Source: Streptomyces lydicus (GTDB taxonomy: Bacteria > Actinomycetota > Actinomycetes > Streptomycetales > Streptomycetaceae). Taken from it: a stretch of 64,000 nt of DNA. The DNA lies in contig NZ_RDTE01000001.1 in the NCBI RefSeq assembly GCF_004125265.1, positions 1 through 64,000 on the forward strand, in the 5' to 3' direction. Positions 51,902-60,766 of this stretch are shown here, piece by piece. The translations under genes were made by a program, and so were the position numbers. Each line of letters begins with the position of its first letter. Position 1 is the stretch's first letter. The notes beneath the pieces are model-generated. The model was not told where the DNA came from. It ran no database searches and worked only from the letters and a program-made list of their open reading frames with translations.

Positions 51902-52738
51902 TCAGAGGGCCGGGGCGCACCGGCGGCAGCGTTTGAAGTTCCGGCCGCCCTTCGGGCCGGTCCGCGTCGCGATCCAGGCATGGGCTTCCTGTGTGGTCAG
52001 CGCCTCGAATCGGGGGTATGCGCTGCTCCCCTCGAACTCGTCCCGGTCGCTGTGAGGGTCGACGGTATGGCTGTAGGCGTTCAGAGCCCGTGTGTAGGCG
52101 TCACCTGTCGGCCGGGCGTAGTGGTCGGGGCTCTCACGGCCGACCACGGCGCACGAGGTGGTGTGGATGCCCTGGCGGCCGACGGCGAAGGGGTAGTCCC
52201 GCGGGTTCTGAAGGCGCCGCCATCGCTCATCGGCGCCCTCCAGCAGGGCCTCGAACCAGCCACGGTGCTGCTCACACAGTGAGCAGCCGCCCGTCTGGGC
52301 GCACGCGGCGCGAAGCTCGCCGGGATCTTCTGCCTCCCAGCAGCGGAACGGGTCGTAGAGAACGTCGGCTGCCTGGAGCAGCAGGTCACGGGCGTCGGCA
52401 GCGGCGACCTGCCCGTCCTCGATCTTCTGCAGCAGGTCGACCACGGCCGGTAGCTCTACCGTGTACCCCCAGCCCTCGCGGATGGGCCGTTTGCGTTCGG
52501 TGGCGAACAGCTCCCCGAAGCCCAGGCGTACGGACATCATCTTCCCGGCGGGGAAGATCATGTCGAGCGGGGCGCCCCCGCAGGATGTCTCCGGTACAGG
52601 GTCGTGTTCCCAGCCGAGGTCACCGGCCGGGTCTGCGACGGCTTCGGCGGGCTGGTCGACACGCGGCTGGGATACCTGCTCGAGTGGTGCGTCCACGTTC
52701 CGTCGATGCTGCGGCCGCTGCCGCTTCTTCCTCGCCAC
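51902..52738 (-). CDS. Hypothetical protein
   Basis: 278 residues from ATG 52738, with CCCGAGGTGGCGAGG-type purine-rich bases upstream. A basic, disordered start (ARKKRQRPQHRRN), a strand-rich region (MIFPAGKMMSVRLGFGELFA), helices (VDLLQKIEDGQVAAADARDL), a cysteine pair GGCSLCEQH, and a basic cysteine end KRCRRCAPAL. No known domain. The gene is divergent from the cysteine-rich gene at 53.1 kb. Confidence 0.65.
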   Translation of the reverse strand: MARKKRQRPQHRRNVDAPLEQVSQPRVDQPAEAVADPAGDLGWEHDPVPETSCGGAPLDMIFPAGKMMSVRLGFGELFATERKRPIREGWGYTVELPAVVDLLQKIEDGQVAAADARDLLLQAADVLYDPFRCWEAEDPGELRAACAQTGGCSLCEQHRGWFEALLEGADERWRRLQNPRDYPFAVGRQGIHTTSCAVVGRESPDHYARPTGDAYTRALNAYSHTVDPHSDRDEFEGSSAYPRFEALTTQEAHAWIATRTGPKGGRNFKRCRRCAPAL

Positions 52739-52784
52739 CTCGGGTCTCCTCTCTGTCTGGGACCTCCATCATCGTTTGTCTGCG

Positions 52785-52958
52785 ATGGTGCTGACGGAGC
52801 GCAGGGGCGGGGAGGTGGAGACAGCGGAGGATGAAGGTGGCGTAGCCGTCCGAGCGAGGTTCTTACAACCGGCGGTGACCGAGGCCGGCGCCTGTGCGGG
52901 CAGCGGTGTCGCGGCCAATTCGTGTAAGGCCGTTGCCCCGAGCCGGCTTCGTCGTTGA
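52785..52958 (+). CDS. Possible small ORF ending before a hairpin
   Basis: 57 residues from ATG 52785 (VLTERRGGEVETAEDEGGVA, ending KAVAPSRLRR). There is no strong ribosome site. A strong hairpin 34 bases after its stop would suit a small transcription unit. Confidence 0.25.
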   Translation: MVLTERRGGEVETAEDEGGVAVRARFLQPAVTEAGACAGSGVAANSCKAVAPSRLRR

Positions 52959-52991
52959 GAGAAGGTGTTCACGTCCCCCGCGAACACCCGT

Positions 52992-53022
52992 GGCCCCGGC
53001 CGCCAACTCCTCGGCCGGGGCC
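52992..53022. terminator. Perfect 11-bp GC hairpin
   Basis: ggccccggccg (52992-53002) pairs with cggccggggcc (53012-53022) around nine bases. It lies 69 bases before the 53091 start and 254 bases upstream of the divergent 52738 start, so it may insulate the cysteine-rich gene, terminate the small ORF, or act on the 53091 leader. Confidence 0.6.
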
Positions 53023-53090
53023 GCGCTGTTGATACCTCCGCCCGGCGTGAAGCGTCGGTCTGGGCCTTGCTGGATGGGCATGATGGCCGG

Positions 53091-54176
53091 ATGCCGCACA
53101 CCGACGCTCCACCGCCGCTGACGCAGCCGGACCTCTGCCCCCTGTGCGTGATGCGCACGGCGGGCGGGCCGGTGCCGGACTCGATCGGCCGGTACTCGCT
53201 GGCCCACGGTGCCCAGTATTGCTGCTCCGCGTGCGACGTATGGCTGTGCGCGGGCTGCGGCGACCGGCCCGTGACAGGCGCAGGTGTCCGCTGCGGCGTG
53301 TGCTCCACCCTGCAGGAACCGGAAAGGCCAAAGGGGCCAGCGGCGTTCCCCACCCCCGCCGCATCCCCCGGACCGGCGGACGGGGCAACGTGCGTCCGGA
53401 GGACGAAGACCACGGGGCGCCGCTGTCAGAGCGGGCGCACCGACTGGCCCGCGATCCCGGGAGAGCCGGAGCCCGTGGCGTCCTGCTGGGTCCACCTCAG
53501 CGAGGAGGAGCGCGAGAGCTGTACCCGGGCGCGGGGACTCAGGAACGCGGAGCAAGCGAGGATCTGGGCCGAGGGCGAGCCGGAACGGCAGCGCCGCGCT
53601 GCCGAGGCTGCGGCCGAACGGCGCGCGCGGCTCGCCGCGTGCCCGTGCGCCGAGCAGCTGCCAGAAGAAGCGGGAACGCGTTCCACGGGCTACCCCGCCC
53701 CGAGCCGTTGCAAGGGGTGCGATTCCTGGCTGTGTGCGTCGTGCGACCGGGTGCGGGTGGCGGCCGAGGGCGCGCAGTGCGACACCTGCCGCCCGCAACC
53801 CGCACAGCCCTCGCTGTGCAGCGGCCACGCGGAGGAGGACGGCCCCTACTACCGGATCAGGGTGGGTAGTCTGGAGTGCTTCGCGGCGGCGATCGGTCTG
53901 GTGATCCGCGCGGGGGCACACAACGGGGGCGACCGCCGCGAGTTCGCCGTTCACCTCCCGGTCTGCGAAAGCCAGGCCACAGCGCTGGAGGCCCTGAAGG
54001 CGTTCGACCTCGGGTCGGACAGGGGGAGCATCACGGTGGAGCTGGTGCCCGACGGTGCGGAGGCGGTGGTGGACCCCGGCCTGCCGGAGCCGGACCTGTC
54101 CGGCCTGGGGGACATCGACGGCTGGTGGAGCGCCAATGCATACCCGGCCGGCAACAGGAGACGCCGGCCGCGGTGA
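53091..54176 (+). CDS. Cysteine-rich, multi-zinc-finger hypothetical protein
   Basis: 361 residues from ATG 53091. At least three cysteine clusters are visible: CPLC...CCSACDVWLCAGCG...CGVC in the first 75 residues, a middle set (TGRRC, SCW), and CPCAEQ...CKGCDSWLCASCDR...CDTC at about 200-245, which repeats the WLCA(G/S)C pattern of the first cluster. The last 100 residues (YYRIRVGSLECFAAAIGLVI) form an alpha/beta domain. The repeated fingers suggest nucleic-acid or protein binding. A long antisense frame is a shadow. Function unknown. Confidence 0.7.
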   Translation: MPHTDAPPPLTQPDLCPLCVMRTAGGPVPDSIGRYSLAHGAQYCCSACDVWLCAGCGDRPVTGAGVRCGVCSTLQEPERPKGPAAFPTPAASPGPADGATCVRRTKTTGRRCQSGRTDWPAIPGEPEPVASCWVHLSEEERESCTRARGLRNAEQARIWAEGEPERQRRAAEAAAERRARLAACPCAEQLPEEAGTRSTGYPAPSRCKGCDSWLCASCDRVRVAAEGAQCDTCRPQPAQPSLCSGHAEEDGPYYRIRVGSLECFAAAIGLVIRAGAHNGGDRREFAVHLPVCESQATALEALKAFDLGSDRGSITVELVPDGAEAVVDPGLPEPDLSGLGDIDGWWSANAYPAGNRRRRPR

Positions 54177-54235
54177 GCCGGGCCCGGCCGTGTAGCGGGG
54201 CGGCTGCAGACGTGGTGGTGGAGAGTGGAGCTGTG

Positions 54236-54448
54236 ATGAAAGATGCCCATGCTCCTGTGCAGGTGCTCCCGCCCTCCAGCGGGGGAGGCCGGCCGGTGCT
54301 CCTCGGCAACGTGGTGCTCGGCGTGGCCTACAGCCCTGTCGACGTGGTCGACATCCTGCGCCAGGCGGGCATCGAGGAGAGCGTCATCGCGTTGGACGAC
54401 GGGAACCTGATCGAGTGGCAGGGCGGCGGACCAGAGGTCTGGGACTAG
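54236..54448 (+). CDS. Small hypothetical protein
   Basis: 70 residues from ATG 54236, with GAGAGTGGAG upstream. It reads PVLLGNVVLGVAYSPVDVVD, then ILRQAGIEESVIALDDGNLI and a short end, a compact alpha/beta fold. It lies 59 nt after the zinc-finger gene and may be co-transcribed. Function not recognised. Confidence 0.5.
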   Translation: MKDAHAPVQVLPPSSGGGRPVLLGNVVLGVAYSPVDVVDILRQAGIEESVIALDDGNLIEWQGGGPEVWD

Positions 54449-54686
54449 CCCGCGGCCGGCTCGGACACTCCCACGGAGCGGGAGAGCGCCAGCCGCCGGG
54501 TCCGGTTCACCGGCGAGGTCAGATGCCGCCGCGTCGACCAGCCCGTACCGGCCCCGGCAGACCGGCCCGCGGGTACGGGGCTGGTGCAGTGCCGTCGTTG
54601 GGCAGGCACGGCACCGGCGCTCGTGGGAACGTCCTTGCCGGAAAACCGCGCGCCCGCCCAGGGCGGGCGTGTACAAGGAGAGGGTG

Positions 54687-55434
54687 ATGAGCACCGCCCG
54701 CCCTGCCCTCCCGGACCGCACCGACACCGCGGAACCGCACCAGGACGGACCCCCGCAGACCGGCGACGTGACCGAGCCCGCACCGGCGCAGCGGGCGGAG
54801 CCGGGGGCCCGCCCCTGCGGGGTGCTTCGGCCAGCAGCAGCTGGAACAGCGGCTCCTGCCCTTCCTGACCGGCGTAGCGCACCCCGGGCCGTCCGGCGAT
54901 TTCCTCGCCCACGTCACGGGGGCCGTGGCCGGCTGGGGCTGCCTCCACCTGCAGATGGCCGCGGCATGCGCCGACGCGCTCACCGCGGCGCTGGCGCCCC
55001 GCATCACCCCAGACGGGCCCGGCGGTGAGCTGGAGGGCGTCGCGGGGCTGCGGCAGACCGCCCGTGGCGGCCGGCTCGTCGAGCTCGCCTTGTGGGGCGG
55101 TCACGGCAGGCTCGTCCTGCACGTCGAGGAGCCACCCGCGCCCTCGCCCGCGGCGCCGGCCGGATGCCTGCGCGGCCCCTGGGCGGTCGGCAGCCGGAAG
55201 CTGCTCCTCACAGAGAAGCTGGATCCCGTCGAGGATGCTGGGCGGCGGTCCGCCCCGGGCACCAGCGACGAGGCCGAGGACGCCAGCCGGGCACTGCGCA
55301 GCATGCTGGGCGGCCTGCCCCGTCTGACCGGCTGCGAGCACCTCCCTCGGGTCATCCAACTCCGTGGCGGTGGCGGACCATCCGAAGGGGAGGGGGCCGC
55401 GGGGTCCTCCTGGTGCGTGAAATCGGGACTGTGA
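54687..55434 (+). pseudogene. Hypothetical gene with one-base frameshift near 54815
   Basis: From ATG 54687 (AAGGAGAGGGTG upstream) the frame reads STARPALPDRTDTAEPHQDG and an acidic/proline leader. At about 54812-54820 coding character moves to the next frame: FGQQQLEQRLLPFLTGVAHP, HVTGAVAGWGCLHLQMAAAC, VELALWGGHGRLVLHVEEPP, to the stop at 55434. That frame has TGA at 54769 and no start before 54925, so a single inserted base in the GCCCGCCCCTGCGG run explains both halves. Restored length is about 248 residues. Function not recognised. Confidence 0.5.
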
Positions 55435-55682
55435 TTAACGGCGGGCGCGGACCGAGGTGGGCTCGACACAGCCGGAGCCGCGGTCGGGCTCAGGCGGTCG
55501 GGGCGGCCACGCCCCGGGGCCCGCGGCAGTTCTCCCTCCGCGGGGCCGTCCGGCGGGCGATTTCCCCCTGCGTACGCGGGCGCAGTTCCAGCAGAGAGGG
55601 TTAACCGAATTAGGGAGCTATTAACATCCTTTTCAGGCGTTCCGTCATGTTCGAGACGAACGAATGAACGAGAGGTGACCAC

Positions 55683-56170
55683 ATGTCACGACGACGAGGC
55701 GAGTACGACGCGGGCCAGGCTAGCTAGGCCTCTGAAGGTGCACGCCGCCGCGTTCCGGTGGGCGTAGCACACCGGGCTCATCCCGGAGCAGGACGTGTCC
55801 AGCTGGCAGTGGTCGCGGCACGCTGTGGAAGCGCTGGACGCCGATGCGATCCGGGACGCGCTCCCCGGCCCGGCGATCTCCGGCGGCGTGGCGGCGGACC
55901 GGATCGCCGAAGCCCTCGGCAGTCCGAACCTGTCCGGCGGGAAGTCGGCCGTGACGTCGTTCGTGGTCCGGGCGGTTCATCGAGCGGAAGCTGCTCACCG
56001 AGCTGAGCGCGAACCCCGACGGTTCGCTGCTCCACCCCGGCCAGGTCGCCGAGGTCTGCCAGCGCAGGGATCTGGCGGAGCTGGTCGCCGATACTCCGCT
56101 CGGGCGGACCAGGCAGCCGCGCGGCTCGGGGCTTCCTGTCGACGCAGCTGGCCAATCGGAGGGGCTCGGC
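55683..56170 (+). pseudogene. Degenerate gene with stops and frameshifts
   Basis: GAGAGGTGACCAC precedes ATG 55683, which opens SRRRGEYDAGQAS and meets TAG. The text then resumes in other frames as VHAAAFRWA-stop-HTGLIPEQDV, SSWQWSRHAVEALDADAIRD, SGGVAADRIAEALGSPNLSG, and after a further shift RKLLTELSANPDGSLLHPGQ and VAEVCQRRDLAELVADTPLG. This was one gene with at least two stops and one or two shifts. Family not recognised with certainty. Confidence 0.5.
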
Positions 56171-56219
56171 GGACCGCACAACCCGCCACGCCCGCCACAC
56201 ATCCGCGGGCGGGCACTGG

Positions 56220-56705
56220 CTATTGAGCCAAGCCGCGCAGACGCTGCTCACAGGACCCCAGCGCAGCAGCCGCCAACTCCAGGAAGCTCTCCGGCAGTTC
56301 CTCGTCGAGCCGCTCCGTGGACAACCGGTAGCTGATGAGCACCGTGGCGAGCACGGCTGCATCGCGAGCGGCAGCGAGTACCGGGTCGTCCGGGTCCGTC
56401 TCCATGCCGACGGCCCGGGTCAGCGAGTGCTCCAGGCGCTCGGCCCTGAACTGGTGGACCAGCAGCGACGAGATCTGCTCGGGGAGACTCTCTTCCAGCA
56501 CCTGGTCGGCCACGGTCTCCGCCTGCGTGGCGACCTCATCGTCCATGACGTCGATCTCCGTGCCAATCACACATGCCTCAGCGATGCCAACAAGGGCATT
56601 GGCCATCTCCAACTCGTGCATGACAGGCCTGCGATCGGGATCTTCGGAGAAGTCGACGCCGAGTACGGATAGGGCCTGCTGCAGCCGTTCGGCCCGCTCA
56701 TTCAC
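56220..56705 (-). CDS. Acidic helical hypothetical protein
   Basis: 161 residues from GTG 56705, with GGGAGAG upstream. It is all-helical and acidic (LEMANALVGIAEACVIGTEI, ESLPEQISSLLVHQFRAERL, RLDEELPESFLELAAAALGS), resembling small bundle proteins or immunity-type proteins. A 27-codon frame (56698-56781, HASRRWDVEKLAREGIRPTW) overlaps its start by eight bases and may be the end of a lost upstream gene. Function not recognised. Confidence 0.6.
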   Translation of the reverse strand: MNERAERLQQALSVLGVDFSEDPDRRPVMHELEMANALVGIAEACVIGTEIDVMDDEVATQAETVADQVLEESLPEQISSLLVHQFRAERLEHSLTRAVGMETDPDDPVLAAARDAAVLATVLISYRLSTERLDEELPESFLELAAAALGSCEQRLRGLAQ

Positions 56706-56781
56706 GACGGCTCTCCCAGGTTGGACGGATGCCTTCGCGAGCCAGCTTCTCGACATCCCAGCGACGGGAGGCGTGAACCAC

Positions 56782-57084
56782 GCGGAGGGTTCACCCGGCT
56801 GGCGAGTCGGTGAAGTTGCCGGCACCCGACTACCTCCCGGCAAGCGGTGGCTGCCCCAGCGCTTCAGTCGACTTGATCACCGAACTCGGGAGCGCCGCTC
56901 TCCAAGCCCGGCTGTTCGGCCCCCACACCTGAGCTGGTCGGCTAGCCCCATCGTCGCGGTGGTGGGCCGTCAGAACCTCAAGTGGCCGGTCCGCGGCAGA
57001 TCTCCCAGCACGAAAATCACCGGGTAATCCGTGCGCGTGTGCTCGCGTACCGCCCCCGGCCCCTCTCTCGTTGCGCCACCAGCG
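56782..57084. other. Intergenic region
   Basis: 303 bases between two minus-strand genes, apart from the short frame noted at 56698-56781. Nothing recognised. Confidence 0.3.
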
Positions 57085-57600
57085 TCATTCCCAGCCTGGC
57101 AGTGCCCGGCGGCGCCCCGCACCCCTACGGCGATACGCACAATCCCCGAAGGTGCGGCTGTGGTCCGGGCAGGCTGCCGCGCGCGGCCGGGCGTGTGAGT
57201 GCGCAGGCCCTGTGTTCAACAAGCAGCCGGATGCGCTCGCCTGTGTGGGCGGTGTCGGCGGCGTAGCCTCGGCCCGTGCCAGCCAAGCCCAGTCCTCGCC
57301 AGCGGAGCGAGCCGACGCGGCCTCTGCCGCCTGCCACGCGTCGCCATTGTGGGGCAGTCGACCGAAGGGCACCGCGGCCGGGTCCAGGAGATGCGCGAGC
57401 ATCCAGGCCGTCACGGACTTGCCGCTGTACTGCTCGCCGGTGAGGAACAGCACGGGGCGCCGGATCTCGGGGATCAGTCCGGTAACGAGCCAGGGGACGA
57501 TGCTCGCCCACTCCTCGTCCGTGACGTTCAGCAGCTCGCGCAGTTCGGTCAGCGAGCCTCCGCTGACGGGCGCGAGCGGTTCGGTGTTCGGGTGGTTCAT
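57085..57600 (-). pseudogene. Truncated P-loop ATPase gene
   Basis: From ATG 57600 (AGAAGGA upstream) it reads LTELRELLNVTDEEWASIVP, WLVTGLIPEIRRPVLFLTGE and the P-loop GEQYSGKS, then AWMLAHLLDPAAVPFGRLPH. This matches the front of actinomycete ATP-binding proteins that normally continue for another 250 or more residues with Walker B and a sensor. Here the frame degrades after about residue 95 into low-complexity text. The gene is cut short; the ATPase, probably a primase- or DNA-handling relative, is inactive. Confidence 0.5.
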
Positions 57601-57701
57601 GTCTGTCCTTCTGGTCGGCCAGGGCCGCCGATCCGCCCCGGGTGTCCATCTGTCCAACGAGCAAGGTCACATCTTGTACGGGCCCCAGGCATCGTGGAGG
57701 G

Positions 57702-57855
57702 ATTGCATCTTCCGCCCCACGCAATTGCAGATGCTTGCATTTTCAGCCACCCATGCAATTTCTAGAAATTATCAGCGGTGAGAAATAAGGAGAAACCCGC
57801 TCCGGGGCGGTGAGAAATTCAGATCAGGTGGACATCTTCGTGGCTGGCATGCAAT
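57702..57855. promoter_or_regulatory. AT-rich region with repeated TTGCAT/ATGCAA motifs and a 14-bp palindrome
   Basis: Within 154 bases there are attgcat (57702), gcaattgca (57721-57729), cttgcat (57734-57740), atgcaatt (57753-57760) and gcatgcaat (57847-57855). There is also the perfect palindrome aatttctagaaatt (57757-57770) and two copies of gcggtgagaaat (57775-57786, 57807-57818). It is far more AT-rich than its surroundings. It could be a complex promoter/operator of the winged-helix gene or an iteron-type origin. Confidence 0.5.
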
Positions 57856-58556
57856 CTGTCGTTGTGTCTACGAACAGGTCCCCGCTTGGGGCTTTAGAGG
57901 AACGACTGGAGCGGGAGGAACGGCGTTGCGCTCAACGCGTCACTCTCTACACCCAGAAACTGAAGAACGCCCAGAGAGACCTCCAGGCCACCCAACTGGC
58001 CCGGAGATGCTTGATGCAGACGTTGGCTGACATGCCCCAGGATGCAGTTGCCTCTCTCTCCGCCGCGCCTACCTCCACTCCTGAACCTACAGCCGGAAAT
58101 TCCGGCGCCGCGGTGGTTGCTGCTGATACGCCGGCGGCTACAAGGTCACAGAAGGCTGCCTCTATAGACGCCAGTGTGGCTGACACAACAGACAATGCGG
58201 GTACCGAGGTCTGGCCGTACGACCTGTCCGTGAGTGGGTGGCCCGGCGCCGGCAATCCAGCAGGAGAGCCCACCGCTCAGGGCGGTGAACTGACCGTTGA
58301 GGAGAAGTTGGCCCAGGGGCAGCCCGGTGAACGGGCGAACCGTTACCCGCGGTTGGAGGAAGTTCAGGCGGAGCTCACCGAGAAGGGGCCGATGCGGATG
58401 AAGACGATGCTTGCGACGTTTGGGCTTCCGCACTCTCGTACGGCTGTATCCAGCATGTTCGCCAAGCTTGACCGCTGGGTCAGGGAAGGAGACCTGGATA
58501 AGCCGATGCGGGGTCTCTATGCGGCCCGGGCGATTCCAACCGATCTGTCACGTTGA
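57810..58556 (+). CDS. Hypothetical coiled-coil and winged-helix protein
   Basis: 248 residues from GTG 57810; the start is uncertain because the clear GGAG lies 17 bases upstream, and GTG 57828 or ATG 57849 are alternatives. Residues about 25-70 form a charged coiled coil (LEERLEREERRCAQRVTLYT). A disordered Ser/Thr/Ala linker (75-165) follows. The last 70 residues (RLEEVQAELTEKGPMRMKTM, then SMFAKLDRWVREGDLDKPMR) have the winged-helix pattern. DNA binding is likely. The upstream repeats may be its own target. Confidence 0.6.
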   Translation: MRNSDQVDIFVAGMQSVVVSTNRSPLGALEERLEREERRCAQRVTLYTQKLKNAQRDLQATQLARRCLMQTLADMPQDAVASLSAAPTSTPEPTAGNSGAAVVAADTPAATRSQKAASIDASVADTTDNAGTEVWPYDLSVSGWPGAGNPAGEPTAQGGELTVEEKLAQGQPGERANRYPRLEEVQAELTEKGPMRMKTMLATFGLPHSRTAVSSMFAKLDRWVREGDLDKPMRGLYAARAIPTDLSR

Positions 58557-58996
58557 ACTTCCGACTGCTGGCGCTGCATGGCAGCAAGTGCCGCGGCAGA
58601 AACATAACCAGCAGATCAGAAGGCAGATCGTGCTGACTCTCAAAGAGGTACTGCTCGGACATGAAGCGCGAGTTAGCGCCGGTCGGCATCGGCCCGGTGG
58701 TGCCTGCGGATGGCAGGCATGCTCCCGCAGGCACTGCAGGGCGCGCACGGCCGATCGGAGCCAATCAGGCTCCGCTGCCGGCGAGTGCCTCACCTCGTCG
58801 ACCCTCGAGCACCTGCCGGGGCAGGTCGGGCAGAAGCGGCAAACTCTAGTCGGCTTGGGCGGGCGCTTCGGTTAGGGCGCCGTCCTGCCGGGGCTACGCC
58901 CCGGCAGATGCGTATCGATCACGCTAGGCCGCAAAGGGTGTGACAGGCTCGCGTCCGCGTGTTGGATGCGCTGTATCTGAGTCGGAGGGCGGGCGG
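58557..58996. other. Convergent intergenic region
   Basis: 440 bases between convergent genes. A frame from ATG 58661 of 62 codons is open but looks arginine/alanine-rich without a ribosome site. The clear element is the hairpin at 58885-58907. Confidence 0.35.
58885..58907. terminator. 10-bp perfect hairpin, probable bidirectional terminator
   Basis: ctgccggggc (58885-58894) and gccccggcag (58898-58907) pair around tac. It lies 90 bases beyond the stop of the minus-strand 58997-59941 gene and 329 bases beyond the plus-strand gene. Confidence 0.7.
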
Positions 58997-59941
58997 CTAC
59001 GGTTCCCAGGTGGTCCGCATGACAACGGTTCGATGCACTCCTGCGTCGAACATGGCCTGGGCTCGGTGCTGGCCGTTGATGTAACCCGTCCCGGAGCTGT
59101 CGGGCTGGATCGCGTCGGCCGTGCTGAACAGCGTCGCCAGCGCCTCGGTCTCCCATTCGGTGGCTCCGGCCGCAGCCTCGTGCTCCACCGCGTACTGCTC
59201 CATGTCCTCAGCATCAATCCCTTGTGTGCGGGCCTGCTTCAGCACATCGAGCGCCATCGCGCTGACCACGTGCCAGTCCCCGCCGTGGTACCAGCAGCAG
59301 TCCCGGGCACCGGTCCCGTGGCGTGGCATCGCCTGGCGCATCCAACGCCGCCACCGCCCCGTACCGGCTGGCATGCAGTCCGGTGCCCGGAAGGGCTGCG
59401 GCCGGGCGAGGCGTACCACTGCGCACTCCTCGAACCGCAGCTGCGGCTCCGGCTCCTCGGGGTGCGGGATGAAGCCGGATCCCCGATCGGCCTCGACAGG
59501 TGAGCCGACCAACGTCTCCAGCTGCTGTGGGGACACCCCCGTCCACCGGGGACCACGCACCCCAAAGCGCTCGGACTCGGTGAACCGTACGCGCTGGAAT
59601 CCCTCCAGGCCCGGGCCTCCGTCGCCTCTCAGCTGCAACTGGACCCACACCGGAGGGAGTTCCTCGTCAGGGCAGTGCTGCTCCCACACCGCGTTGACAA
59701 ACGCCTCCGCCGCGTTCGTCAGCGCCATGCCCTCTCCGGAAACCTGGGTCACCACGGCCACCGGCCGCGCCCGTGCCGCGGTGAACAACTGCAGCCGGCA
59801 GGTCGCCGGGAACCCAGAGGGCGCCAGCACAGTGAACATGTGCTCGTCCACACTCCGTCGGCGCGGCGCCGACAGCGCCTCGAGGAAGCCTTTCGCGGGA
59901 GGCACCGCACCGGGCGCCAGGTCGCGGGAGTCGTCATCCAT
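58997..59941 (-). CDS. Hypothetical protein with a C-terminal NGQHR motif
   Basis: 314 residues from ATG 59941, behind ATCGGTGG; ATG 59971 would add ten residues. Strand-rich N-terminal half (HMFTVLAPSGFPATCRLQLF, VWVQLQLRGDGGPGLEGFQR), a helical middle (ALDVLKQARTQGIDAEDMEQ), and the end SGTGYINGQHRAQAMFDAGV, RTVVMRTTWEP. The YINGQHR...AM..AGV...V pattern resembles the ParB/Srx-like nuclease fold, where the arginine contacts a nucleotide, but only the short motif supports this. Possible DNA or nucleotide-related role. Confidence 0.65.
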   Translation of the reverse strand: MDDDSRDLAPGAVPPAKGFLEALSAPRRRSVDEHMFTVLAPSGFPATCRLQLFTAARARPVAVVTQVSGEGMALTNAAEAFVNAVWEQHCPDEELPPVWVQLQLRGDGGPGLEGFQRVRFTESERFGVRGPRWTGVSPQQLETLVGSPVEADRGSGFIPHPEEPEPQLRFEECAVVRLARPQPFRAPDCMPAGTGRWRRWMRQAMPRHGTGARDCCWYHGGDWHVVSAMALDVLKQARTQGIDAEDMEQYAVEHEAAAGATEWETEALATLFSTADAIQPDSSGTGYINGQHRAQAMFDAGVHRTVVMRTTWEP

Positions 59942-60260
59942 CCACCGATCATCCACGATCCGGCGGACCATACACAGCGGCTTACGCCCTGGCCGCCGGG
60001 GAGCGCCGACCGGCTCTGGCACGTCCTCGCGCAGGGGGCACGGGCCGGACGGAGGGGACGGATGCCGTGGGCGAGGCGACGCAGCCCGGCGGGGGCAGAG
60101 CGGGCGTGACCCTTCAGGGCGCGGCTCGTTGTCGGGGTTGGGGTGGTCTGTGCCTTCATGGGGCCCGGCTTGGTGTGTGGGTGTGGGTCGGCTCGGGCGC
60201 GGTGGTCGCGTCCGGGCCGGTGTCCTGGGTACCGCCCTCGCCGCGGCTGCCGACTGCGGG

Positions 60261-60576
60261 TCAGGCAGTGCGGGAGCGCAACGGGATGACTGTGCGCTGG
60301 CCGGTCGCGCGCTCGCCCAGGCGGTAGATGGGGGAATTGGAGAGCTTGTCGACGTACTCCAGCCAGCCGTCCTCTACGAGTTGGCCGCGGACACGGGAGA
60401 ACAGGCTCGGCGTCCAGCCCAGCTCGCCCTCTGCCAGTTTGCGGGCGGTCTTGCGGACCGCGCCGCTCGGCTCCTTCGGCATGATCGCGTACAGCTGCAG
60501 CACGAGGCGCTGGTGGGGGGAGATCTTTGGAGCGGCGCAGGACCTCGCGCGCGAGTGTGCCGTCGGCGGTGTTCAC
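60261..60576 (-). pseudogene. Winged-helix protein gene with a probable one-base frameshift
   Basis: From GTG 60576, with AGGGGGG upstream, the frame reads NTADGTLAREVLRRSK and then loses sense at an AAA near 60535. Reading one base less continues as ISPHQRLVLQLYAIMPKEPS, VRKTARKLAEGELGWTPSLF, SRVRGQLVEDGWLEYVDKLS to the stop at 60261, a winged-helix protein of about 104 residues. Without the correction only an 80-residue part from 60503 is made. It is the last gene of the 60.3-62.0 kb operon. Confidence 0.55.
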
Positions 60577-60588
60577 TGCCGGCCCCCC

Positions 60589-60750
60589 TTACAGGCCCGT
60601 TCGTGAGGCCTGGGATGTCGGGCGGGTTGTACGCCCGGATGGCTCCGCGCTGCTCGGCAGAACGCGCGGGCGCCCGGATTCGCGGGACGCGGGGGCGGGG
60701 AGCAACTCACCTTCCTGCGGGGCGTGTTCGGGCCGCGGTTCCTGGTCCAT
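60589..60750 (-). CDS. Small disordered hypothetical protein
   Basis: 53 residues from ATG 60750, with GGAAGGA six bases upstream. It is polar and proline-rich (DQEPRPEHAPQEGELLPAPA) with no fold evident. It sits 16 nt after the membrane protein gene and 12 nt before the winged-helix gene, inside the operon, which supports it. Confidence 0.5.
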   Translation of the reverse strand: MDQEPRPEHAPQEGELLPAPASRESGRPRVLPSSAEPSGRTTRPTSQASRTGL

Positions 60751-60766
60751 GGGGGTCCTTCCGGGG

